From NCBI GenBank assembly GCA_964541075.1, contig CAZIPZ010000129.1, forward strand, positions 1 through 11,508: a DNA stretch of 11,508 bases, given 5' to 3'. The DNA is from CAZIPZ01 sp964541075. Lineage in GTDB: Bacteria; Acidobacteriota; Terriglobia; 20CM-2-55-15. Positions 5,419 to 11,508 of this stretch are shown piece after piece (the stretch's first letter is position 1; each line of letters starts with the position of its first letter). The notes below the pieces were generated by a model. It ran no database searches, had not been told where the DNA came from, and saw nothing but the letters and a program-made list of their open reading frames with translations. The position numbers were made by a program, and so were the translations under genes.

Positions 5419-6299
5419 TGTCGTCTAACAGGCTGTGGCGGCGCCCCGAAACCAAAGGGTTGCTGCATTTGCTGGCCGGATCCGCCTCGTTCCGCTGGAA
5501 TTCCGCCAAGTGAACCTGCTCCGCCGGGAAAGAAGCCGCCAGGTCCACTGTTAGGTTGAGTCTGTATCGTGTTGTTCGGAAAGCCTGGATTCACCGAAGG
5601 ACCACCCGGACCTGAATTAGGGTTTGTTCCGGTACCGGGAAGCTGGTTGCCGCCTGAACCGTCGCGCGGATTAACTGGCGCTGCGTTCTGCCCCGGTTGG
5701 GCTAAAGCGATGAACTCCCATTCATTGTATTTCGCGCGCTGGTTGTAAACCTTGATCGCTTCTTCCTCACTGTTTGAGGCGACGCCGACTATGCCGCCTC
5801 CCCCAAAGGTTTGCCCTGCATTGGGACCTGACTGTACAGACGTTCGGCCGGGTTGAGTAACACCCGGAAGCGCAGCTGCACCCGTTACCGGCTGCGAGCC
5901 TGTTTGTATTGTCCCCGCCGGACTTAAGCCTGAAAGTCCAGATGGTGGAGAGTTTGCGGGACTAGTCAGGACGGATCCGTTAAGGGTGAAATCGGGATTA
6001 AGGGTGATCAGCCGAAATTCCTTATCTGTTACAGGATCCGTGTATTTGCGCCGCAGAAAACGCAGTCCGTTCGTCTGGAGTAAAGCATCAATGGTCGGGG
6101 GAAAGATCCCAAACTTCGCCCGATACTTCTGAATTGCGCGCATGTACTCCTCACCGCGAAAGATCAATTCGATCTCACGTTCTCGTTTCGCCTGCAGTTG
6201 ATATGCAGGAGGCACCGCAGCCAGAGCGATGGATGCGGCAGTCACAAAGAAAATAACCGCAGCAAGAGAAAAGCCGGCATTGGATCGATTTCTCATCAT
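5415..6299 (-). CDS. Type II secretion/type IV pilus pseudopilin with Gly/Pro/Asn-rich tail
   Basis: This 294-residue protein starts MMRNRSNAG|FSLAAVIFF, a short basic leader ending in Gly before Phe, as cut and methylated by prepilin peptidase. A hydrophobic helix follows (10-30). Position +5 of the mature protein is Ala14, not the usual Glu. Residues 37-100 (AKREREIELIFRGEEYMRAI, then FGIFPPTIDALL and YTDPVTDKEFRLI) look like a GspG-type pseudopilin core. The region from 110 to 165 is Ser/Pro/Gly-rich, and 168-200 returns to conserved-looking sequence (IVGVAS ... YNEWEFIAL). Residues 201-294 are low-complexity Gly/Pro/Asn/Gln, with PNSGPGG at 227-233 and again at 249-255. It is an inner-membrane or pseudopilus subunit. 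The start could also be the second Met (6296). An AGG lies directly upstream, and the GspC/PilP-like stop is 7 bases away. The exact subunit type is not known. Confidence 0.85.
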   Translation of the reverse strand: MMRNRSNAGFSLAAVIFFVTAASIALAAVPPAYQLQAKREREIELIFRGEEYMRAIQKYRAKFGIFPPTIDALLQTNGLRFLRRKYTDPVTDKEFRLITLNPDFTLNGSVLTSPANSPPSGLSGLSPAGTIQTGSQPVTGAAALPGVTQPGRTSVQSGPNAGQTFGGGGIVGVASNSEEEAIKVYNQRAKYNEWEFIALAQPGQNAAPVNPRDGSGGNQLPGTGTNPNSGPGGPSVNPGFPNNTIQTQPNSGPGGFFPGGAGSLGGIPAERGGSGQQMQQPFGFGAPPQPVRRQ

Positions 6300-6306
6300 C
6301 CTGTCG

Positions 6307-6894
6307 CTATTTCAGCAGAGGAAGAATTTGGCGCCGTTTGTATTCCAGATCCTCAAGCTCAACGTTGGTCACGGTTATCTGCACGATTCGAAACCGTCCC
6401 ATCAGAACGTCTCCTACTCGAACATTGAAGCTGCGCGAGTCATCCGATATGAATGCCGTCAGCGCACCGTTCTGATCGCTCACTGCGGCGAAGCCCTGAT
6501 ACTTGAGAGGAGCGGGGGGCGGCGGAATAGGGGCTGGCCGGTATGGAATGGCCGGAGTCGCAGCAGCCGTATTCGACCCTGGGCCCGTCGCGATGGGGGA
6601 TCCTTGAGGCCCTGAAGTTACAGGCTTTTCCGACTGTGGTGGAGCTTCACGCGTCCGATACTGGAAGACATTTGTGTCTCCAATCCGATCGGGTGTCGGC
6701 GTCTTCTCCACCAGGTCGATCCGAATTCGCGCGTCATTAGAAACCAACGGAGCAGGCGTTGGATTATTTTCGACTGGCGGAATGGCCGAAGCTGTTGTGG
6801 GGCGATTCATTCGGTACGCGAATAACAGCGTGAAAGCCAGTACGCCGACCAAAACAGCCAAAATCTTGATCCGTTGTAGTTCCGGGCGCGTCAT
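6307..6894 (-). CDS. GspC/PilP-like inner-membrane clamp protein
   Basis: 195 residues: a short basic N-terminus, one membrane helix at about 9-26 (ILAVLVGVLAFTLLFAY), then a periplasmic part. Residues 31-130 are Pro/Ala/Thr-rich and probably flexible, with a run of prolines at 121-129. The C-terminal domain (about 130-195: KYQGFAAVSDQ ... FNVRVGDVLMGRFRIVQI ... LPLLK) has the small beta-rich look of the GspC homology region or the PilP domain, which links the inner-membrane platform to the outer-membrane secretin. No lipobox Cys is present, so it is anchored by the helix like GspC, not by lipid like classical PilP. The ATG overlaps the TGA of the pilO-like gene (ATGA). The position after PilM-N-O is where pilP is expected. 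The family assignment rests on architecture and position more than on sharp motifs. Confidence 0.72.
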   Translation of the reverse strand: MTRPELQRIKILAVLVGVLAFTLLFAYRMNRPTTASAIPPVENNPTPAPLVSNDARIRIDLVEKTPTPDRIGDTNVFQYRTREAPPQSEKPVTSGPQGSPIATGPGSNTAAATPAIPYRPAPIPPPPAPLKYQGFAAVSDQNGALTAFISDDSRSFNVRVGDVLMGRFRIVQITVTNVELEDLEYKRRQILPLLK

Positions 6895-7445
6895 TGGTAG
6901 AAGAACGTCTCCAAGTTCAGTCCAAGCGCAATGTCTCCTATAGGCGTCGTTCCGCTCCTCACATCAATCGAATCGATAATGAAAAACGTATCGGATTTTT
7001 CCAGATCCTTGATGAAGTTGACGACATTAGAGTAGCCGCCTTGCACTGGAATGTTTATTTTAACGGAATAGAGCCCATACTGCGGAGTCTCGTTGATTTC
7101 GTACTGAACTCTGGTCTTTCGAACACCTGCCCGATTAGCCATTTCATCCAACTGAGGCAATATTTTGGAGAATCCTACATTCCGCTGGATGAAGTATCGC
7201 GATAGAAGCTGCTTCCGGTCCTGTTCCGAAGTATCGAGTTGCGAATTCAGCATCTCCAAGCGAGAAACGGTTTGCTGCCGCTTGATGACTTCACCCCTGA
7301 GGTGTTCGATGGAGCTCTGTAATCGATAGTATTCAGACCGCGCTGGTCGATAGAGTATGAGGAAGAACAGGAGATTGATGACGGCAAGCGCTCCCAACAG
7401 GCTCGCAAACAAGTATTGTTGACGTTGCCGGCGTGTCGTTTTCAT
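6891..7445 (-). CDS. pilO: PilO/GspM-like inner-membrane assembly protein
   Basis: 184 residues with the bitopic PilO/GspM layout: a basic cytoplasmic tail (1-10), a membrane helix at about 11-32, a charged, heptad-like coiled-coil stretch at about 36-80 (LQSSIEHLRGEVIKRQQTVS), and a periplasmic ferredoxin-like domain at about 88-184. That domain includes ILPQLDEMANRAGV, YSVKINIPVQGGYSNVVNF and FFIIDSIDVRSG, all typical of PilO. PilO pairs with PilN in the periplasm and passes motor state to the pilus or secretion machine. GGGAG-like sequence at 7455-7451 (GGGAG on the minus strand) sits five bases before the ATG, a reasonable ribosome binding site. The gene overlaps the pilN-like gene by ATGA and the GspC/PilP-like gene by ATGA. 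GspM is the equivalent name if the machine is a type II system. Confidence 0.87.
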   Translation of the reverse strand: MKTTRRQRQQYLFASLLGALAVINLLFFLILYRPARSEYYRLQSSIEHLRGEVIKRQQTVSRLEMLNSQLDTSEQDRKQLLSRYFIQRNVGFSKILPQLDEMANRAGVRKTRVQYEINETPQYGLYSVKINIPVQGGYSNVVNFIKDLEKSDTFFIIDSIDVRSGTTPIGDIALGLNLETFFYQ

Positions 7446-8023
7446 TTTGGCTCCCGCTCCGGATAATAGCTCGCACTTAAAGTCACCTGCACATCCCCTG
7501 CGGCGCTGGGATTATTCTTCTCTTCAACGGACACGGCGACCTTTCCGAACACAGTAGATTTCTCTAGAACCGAAATAAGCGCGGTTATGTCCGCTATACT
7601 CCGCCCGCGGGCCTCCATGCGCAGTAGGACCGGTCCGGCGCCTGTGACCTCCGGCGTCACGCTAACCAGCCGAACGTCAGCCGGAATCATGCGTTCGAAA
7701 TTTCCGAACATTCGCGTCCACGAAAATTCACGGCGGGCGATCAACTCGTTTAAAAAGCCGATTTCGTTCAACTTCGCGGATGATTCGGGGCGGTCAAGTT
7801 TTGATTCGAGACTCGTCAACTCCGTGCGCAATGCTTCGGAATTGACCCGAGCGGTCTGCTCGTCATCACGGATAGCCGACGCCATTGATGAAAACTGCAC
7901 GAAGCCGGACACCTGCCAGGCGGAAAGTAGAAGAAGCACCACCAACACTACGCCCATTGCGAAGTTGATCAGCCTGTGTGGAGGGAAAGGCCGTGTTGAG
8001 AGATTTAGATCAAAGTCTGCCAT
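7442..8023 (-). CDS. pilN: PilN-like (GspL periplasmic-type) assembly protein
   Basis: 193 residues. The cytoplasmic N-terminus DLNLSTRPF (5-13) matches the conserved PilN peptide that docks into PilM. A membrane helix follows at about 20-42, a helical or coiled-coil stretch at about 47-95, then the fimbrial-assembly domain with FSWTRMFGNFERMIPADVRL (100-119), VSVTPE, and ITALISVLEKSTVFGKVAV. It should form the PilM-PilN-PilO inner-membrane subcomplex. Its start codon lies inside the end of the pilM-like gene (19-base overlap). I keep this start because it preserves the PilM-docking peptide. No Shine-Dalgarno sequence is obvious, so translation is probably coupled. The stop overlaps the pilO-like start. 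Confidence 0.9.
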   Translation of the reverse strand: MADFDLNLSTRPFPPHRLINFAMGVVLVVLLLLSAWQVSGFVQFSSMASAIRDDEQTARVNSEALRTELTSLESKLDRPESSAKLNEIGFLNELIARREFSWTRMFGNFERMIPADVRLVSVTPEVTGAGPVLLRMEARGRSIADITALISVLEKSTVFGKVAVSVEEKNNPSAAGDVQVTLSASYYPEREPK

Positions 8024-8925
8024 GCAAGGTGAACGGCGCCTAAAGCCGGCTTAAAAATGTCATTGATGCTCGATGGCTGCAGACGTTCGATGGGGATTTC
8101 CAGCTTCTGTTGCAGGTCCATCAGCGAGGTTTGAATTGCGGAGTCATATTCACAAATCGTCAAGCGCCCAACAGCACTCCCACCCAGCTTGTCTTGGTAA
8201 TACAGAATCGTCGGATAAATCGCGTCATAAAGTGATGTTTCCGAAACTCTGCGATGAAATTTGATCTGCTGGCCTTGGAAAACGGTCGTCGTAATGCAAT
8301 TGGGAGCAACCTTTACAAAAAGCGCGTCATCCGGCGGCGGACTGTATAAATTCAACGCCGCCAGAGTGGACGGGACAACGAACCCCGCATGAAGGTCCAT
8401 CTCCCCAAGCACCGTCTCGAACTCTTCGATGATTTCGCGTGGAGAAAGAGCCACAAGCAGGTCGACGGCTCCGGCCCTTGCGGCAAGGCCATTTCCATAA
8501 TGGGGCCCTAACACTCGCAAGGCTACTTGCGCCGAGTCTACATCAAAGGGAACCGTTTTTCTCAGACGCCATCGGACGAAAGTTTTCTGCTCTTCCGTAT
8601 CCCTGGGCAAGTTTTCAGCACTCAAAAAAGTGATGCGCGTCGAGTCATCCGGAATCACGACACCGATCTCGGAACCCTCAAATCGGCTTTCATTCAGAGC
8701 TGCTCCGACGGCCCTTCTAACCTCTTCAATATTCTGAATATTGCGATCCAAGAGCGAACCTACGACGCTTTGAGGACTGAGCGATGCCGAGGACTTCCCT
8801 ACGAGCTTGTCACGACGTCTTTGAACACCGGCGACGATGACATCTTGAGACGTAAATTCACACGCCCACAGTGGAGCCTGCGGTCTGAACGAGTTGGCGA
8901 CTTTATCAATTAAGCCCTTACTCAA
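8005..8925 (-). CDS. pilM: PilM/GspL-like cytoplasmic assembly protein, TTG start
   Basis: 306 residues, soluble, with no membrane helix. Order in the operon (between gspE and pilN) and patches such as EIGVVIPDDSTRITFLSAENLP (split here: VVIPDDSTRI, FLSAENLP), VRWRLRKTVPFD (117-128) and FHRRVSET (223-230) fit the actin-like PilM/GspL family, which binds the PilN tail and links it to the motor ATPase. The canonical phosphate loops are degraded: WACEFTSQDV (20-29) stands where PilM has a DIG-S loop, and ALFVKVAPN (201-209) where a second Asp-Gly loop is expected. ATP binding is therefore doubtful. The frame's only plausible start is TTG at 8925 (TTGAGT), which overlaps the gspE stop by 8 bases; the first internal ATG is far inside. 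A weak AAGG lies about 10-12 bases upstream. Confidence 0.82.
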   Translation of the reverse strand: MSKGLIDKVANSFRPQAPLWACEFTSQDVIVAGVQRRRDKLVGKSSASLSPQSVVGSLLDRNIQNIEEVRRAVGAALNESRFEGSEIGVVIPDDSTRITFLSAENLPRDTEEQKTFVRWRLRKTVPFDVDSAQVALRVLGPHYGNGLAARAGAVDLLVALSPREIIEEFETVLGEMDLHAGFVVPSTLAALNLYSPPPDDALFVKVAPNCITTTVFQGQQIKFHRRVSETSLYDAIYPTILYYQDKLGGSAVGRLTICEYDSAIQTSLMDLQQKLEIPIERLQPSSINDIFKPALGAVHLAWQTLI

Positions 8926-10516
8926 TGAAGGTAACCTTATTAATTTCTTTGACAGTTGTAACGCCGTTCAGCACCTTTGCCAGCGCGGAGTCGCGAAGAA
9001 ACGTGATACCTCCCTCATGGGCGACACGTTTGATCTCGGATGTCGGCTTTCTGTCGATGATCATTTCGCGAATGCGGTCGGAAAGGTCCAAGAGTTCCTG
9101 GATGGCAGTTCTGCCTCGATATCCGGTTCCATTGCACTCAAGGCAGCCTTCCCCTTCATAAAAATCCATGTCTCGATATGTGTTGGGATCCATGCCGGAC
9201 TCCGACAAGACTTGATCGGACAACTTCACCTGCTTTTTACAATTCGCGCAAATCATTCGCACCAACCGCTGAGCCAGAATACAGTTGAGCGCGGACACGA
9301 AGTTGTACGGATCGACGCCCATGTTCAAAAATCGACCCAGGACATCGACGACATTGTTCGCGTGGACTGTCGTGAAAACCAGGTGACCCGTCAATGCTGA
9401 CTGGATCGCGATCTGCGCCGTTTCCATGTCACGAATTTCTCCGACCATGATCTTGTCCGGATCGTGGCGTAAGATCGATCGCAAACCGCGCGCAAACGTC
9501 AAGCCCTTCTTTTCGTTCACCGGAATTTGAGTGATTCCACGGATCTGATACTCCACCGGATCCTCAATCGTAATGATCTTGTCCTCATCATTCTTGATTT
9601 CCATCAGAGCACCGTAAAGGGTTGTGGTCTTGCCGCTTCCAGTCGGCCCTGTGACGAGAACCATTCCGTACGGTTCATTGATGTATCTCCGGAACTTCTT
9701 AAGATCGGAGTCTGAAAAACCTACGACATCAAGGTTGAGAGTACGGAATTTTTCGCTGATCGATTCCTTATCAAGAATTCGGATCACAGCGTCTTCCCCA
9801 TGAATCGACGGCATAATTGAAACGCGAAAATCTATGGATCGTCCCTTATAACGAGTCTTGAAGCGGCCGTCCTGCGGAACCCGCCGCTCAGAGATATCCA
9901 ATTCCGACATGACCTTGATGCGGGAAATGATTGTCGAGTGATGTTCCTTTGCGATTGGGGCCATGGCCTCATTAAGGGTGCCATCAATGCGGTATTTAAC
10001 GCCCACTTCAGATTCGCGAGTCTCAATATGAATGTCGCTGGCTCTGCGCTCGAGAGCGGTAAAGATGATGGTGTCCACCAACCTGATGATGGGGCTGGAC
10101 TCCTCTTGGGTGATCTTTTCGATCGTGATAGTTTCTTCGCCGGATTCGTCCTCGCGAATCAGGTCAAGCTTGAAACCCTCCGTCGCCTCCTCCAACATGC
10201 GCTGTGAAGACTCGGACTTCTTCAGGAGATCCTGAATCTCAGATAACGGAGCCACCTTTATGATCAGGGAACGATTCAGAAGCGCTGACACTTCGTCAAT
10301 AACAACCAGATCGCTCGGATCAGCCATTGCGACGACAAGGGCGCCGCCGTCAACGCGCAATGGCACAAAGTTGTATCGAAACATCAGATCCACTTGTATA
10401 GACCGAAACAACTCCAGATCCAGATGTACGCCCTGCAGTTCGACAAACTCATAGCGATACCTTTCTGCAAGCCGCTTGGCAGTAGTGTGATCCTTGATTT
10501 CGGCTATATTTTTCAT
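8918..10516 (-). CDS. gspE: Type II secretion/type IV pilus assembly ATPase, GspE/PilB family
   Basis: A complete 532-residue hexameric motor ATPase that drives pseudopilus or pilus assembly from the cytoplasmic face of the inner membrane. The N-terminal GspE_N-type domain covers about 15-98 (YRYEFVEL ... VPLRVDGGALVVAMADPSDL). The RecA-like core has Walker A GPTGSGKT at 290-297, the Asp box ITIEDPVE (315-322), Walker B region ILRHDPDKIMVGEIRD (348-363) with catalytic Glu360, and the His box TGHLVFTTVHAN (376-387). A zinc-binding tetracysteine follows: Cys423, Cys426, Cys458, Cys461. It is retained in GspE and PilB and usually absent from PilT, so this is an assembly ATPase, not a retraction one. 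The ATG at 10516 overlaps the gspF stop (ATGA). The C-terminal end reads KVTFIE before TAA, inside which the pilM TTG start lies. Confidence 0.97.
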   Translation of the reverse strand: MKNIAEIKDHTTAKRLAERYRYEFVELQGVHLDLELFRSIQVDLMFRYNFVPLRVDGGALVVAMADPSDLVVIDEVSALLNRSLIIKVAPLSEIQDLLKKSESSQRMLEEATEGFKLDLIREDESGEETITIEKITQEESSPIIRLVDTIIFTALERRASDIHIETRESEVGVKYRIDGTLNEAMAPIAKEHHSTIISRIKVMSELDISERRVPQDGRFKTRYKGRSIDFRVSIMPSIHGEDAVIRILDKESISEKFRTLNLDVVGFSDSDLKKFRRYINEPYGMVLVTGPTGSGKTTTLYGALMEIKNDEDKIITIEDPVEYQIRGITQIPVNEKKGLTFARGLRSILRHDPDKIMVGEIRDMETAQIAIQSALTGHLVFTTVHANNVVDVLGRFLNMGVDPYNFVSALNCILAQRLVRMICANCKKQVKLSDQVLSESGMDPNTYRDMDFYEGEGCLECNGTGYRGRTAIQELLDLSDRIREMIIDRKPTSEIKRVAHEGGITFLRDSALAKVLNGVTTVKEINKVTFIE

Positions 10517-11508
10517 GACTGGATTGAGCCTCGAATACTGAACACCGGCATGTACAATGAGATCAGGATAAACGCCACAAAAATGGCGACGAAAATAAGA
10601 ATCACCGGCTCAACCCAGCTTAACAGCGCCGTCGAGCGAATGTTGACGTCCTCGTCATAAAAGTCCGCCACGTGATTCAACATTTCCGGAAGCGAGCCGG
10701 TTTGCTCGCCCACGCGGATCATCTCCAACGCCAGTTCTGGGAAGTGTCCTGAACTCTCCAGGCTATCCGACAAGGGCCGGCCTTCTTGCACCTGTACAAT
10801 AGCGTTGCGGATTGAATTCGAGATCACGCTGTTGCCGGCGGCATCGCGTGCAACTTCAAGCGCGGCGATGATCGGAATTCCGCCTTGAAGCAGGGTCGCC
10901 AGCGTTCTTGACAATTGCGCCATCGAAAACATCGTCCATAAGCTGCCGAGGACTGGAACCCGTAGCTTTAATTCATCCAACCAGTTCTTCCCTGCCCTGC
11001 CGCCTATCCAGATCTTGGCCGCGAGTGCTACGCCGGCTATGGCAGGAAGAATAATGATTAAGTTCGCCTGAATTGCGTTCGAAAGCGCGATTAATACCCG
11101 CGTCGAAACCGGCAAAGGCGTATTCAGACCGCTATAGAGTTCCGCGAACCGGGGAATGACAAAGGTTAGGATAACCGCAACCATTCCTATTGAAAGGACA
11201 ACCAGAAAGGCAGGATAGATTAAAGAATTCAGGAAACGCTTACGGACAGAAAGAATCGTCTTTTCGTACTGAACATAACGCGTTATGACCTCCACAAGGT
11301 TGCCGCTGCGTTCGCCTGCAAACACAGACGCCGTGTACACGGTTGGAAAGGCATTCTGCGAACGCATCGCCTCCGACAGCAGGGCACCGGATCGAACTCG
11401 GTCCCGAACCTCTTCGATGCGCTGTCGCAGTTGTGGATTGTGAATGCGATCCTTCAGCAGGTCGAGAGCACGCAGAATCGGGAGCCCTGCTTTGATAAGG
11501 GCAACGAA
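10513..11508 (-). CDS. gspF: Type II secretion/type IV pilus platform protein GspF/PilC, 5' end outside window
   Basis: 331 residues are visible and the frame is still open at the window edge; GspF proteins are about 400 residues, so roughly the first 70 are missing. The visible part opens with FVALIKAGLPILRALDLL, the start of the first T2SSF repeat, and includes EAMRSQNAFPTVY and AGERSGNL. Membrane helices lie at about 97-119, 148-166 and 299-320 of the visible part. The second repeat (about 195-317) has SMAQLSRTLATLLQGGIPII, then ALEMIRVGEQTGSLPEML, and ends with YMPVF. It is an inner-membrane protein that couples the GspE motor to pseudopilin assembly. The ATG at 11367 is internal and cuts the first repeat in half, so it is not the start. 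The stop overlaps the gspE start by ATGA. The operon promoter must lie beyond the window. Confidence 0.95.
   Translation of the reverse strand, partial: FVALIKAGLPILRALDLLKDRIHNPQLRQRIEEVRDRVRSGALLSEAMRSQNAFPTVYTASVFAGERSGNLVEVITRYVQYEKTILSVRKRFLNSLIYPAFLVVLSIGMVAVILTFVIPRFAELYSGLNTPLPVSTRVLIALSNAIQANLIIILPAIAGVALAAKIWIGGRAGKNWLDELKLRVPVLGSLWTMFSMAQLSRTLATLLQGGIPIIAALEVARDAAGNSVISNSIRNAIVQVQEGRPLSDSLESSGHFPELALEMIRVGEQTGSLPEMLNHVADFYDEDVNIRSTALLSWVEPVILIFVAIFVAFILISLYMPVFSIRGSIQS

Noticed and set aside
5275..5559. Plus-strand open frame of 94 residues spanning the hydratase/pseudopilin junction
   Set aside because: It is antisense to two well-supported overlapping genes; its Pro/Gly richness merely mirrors the low-complexity pseudopilin tail.
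5415..5700. Tandem DNA repeats in the Gly/Pro-rich tail
   Set aside because: Only the peptide PNSGPGG recurs, twice and with diverged codons; there is no regular DNA repeat unit.
8894..9400. Plus-strand open frame of 168 residues opposite gspE
   Set aside because: GspE is unambiguous on the minus strand here, with tetracysteine and C-terminal domain; the opposite frame shows no family features.
10513..11367. GspF start at the ATG at 11367
   Set aside because: The frame continues in conserved GspF sequence (LIKAGLP) to the window edge, so this Met is internal.

Overview
The window looks like ordinary chromosomal DNA from a Gram-negative, probably environmental bacterium, with roughly balanced base composition by eye. 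The mix of a PilM/N/O plus GspE/F operon, an unusual pseudopilin with a Gly/Pro/Asn-rich tail, a pteridine-reductase-like SDR and acyl-CoA enzymes suggests Acidobacteriota to me. That is an impression from remembered protein families and was not tested. No rRNA, tRNA, CRISPR, insertion sequence, phage or defence gene was seen.

Left half (1-4650), metabolism: the C-terminal part of an NAD-type isocitrate dehydrogenase (+), a pteridine-reductase-like SDR (-), a FabG-like SDR (+), a 3-hydroxyacyl-CoA dehydrogenase (-), a zinc-lobe MDR oxidoreductase (+) and a Bcp-type peroxiredoxin (+). Strands alternate and spacing is close to zero. The two SDR genes face away from each other with overlapping start codons. 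The stop codons of the second SDR and the hydroxyacyl-CoA dehydrogenase abut exactly. The only larger gap, 177 bases, lies in front of the peroxiredoxin, which has the clearest ribosome binding site in the window.

Right half (4651-11508), one tightly packed minus-strand operon, read from the right edge leftwards: gspF (5' end outside the window), gspE, pilM-like, pilN-like, pilO-like, a GspC/PilP-like gene, a pseudopilin and a crotonase-family enoyl-CoA hydratase. Six of the seven junctions are 4- to 19-base overlaps and the seventh is a 7-base gap. The products would form the motor (GspE), the platform (GspF) and the PilM-N-O-P/GspL-M-C alignment complex of a type II secretion or type IV pilus-like machine. 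The pseudopilin would be a structural or minor subunit. No secretin gene lies in the window. The last gene is metabolic yet overlaps the pseudopilin stop codon.

No wholly new system is evident. The points most worth a second look are the head-to-head SDR pair with overlapping starts, the pseudopilin without the usual Glu at +5, the enoyl-CoA hydratase coupled to the secretion operon, the degenerate nucleotide motifs of the PilM-like protein, and the MDR enzyme that seems to keep structural zinc but lack catalytic zinc ligands.
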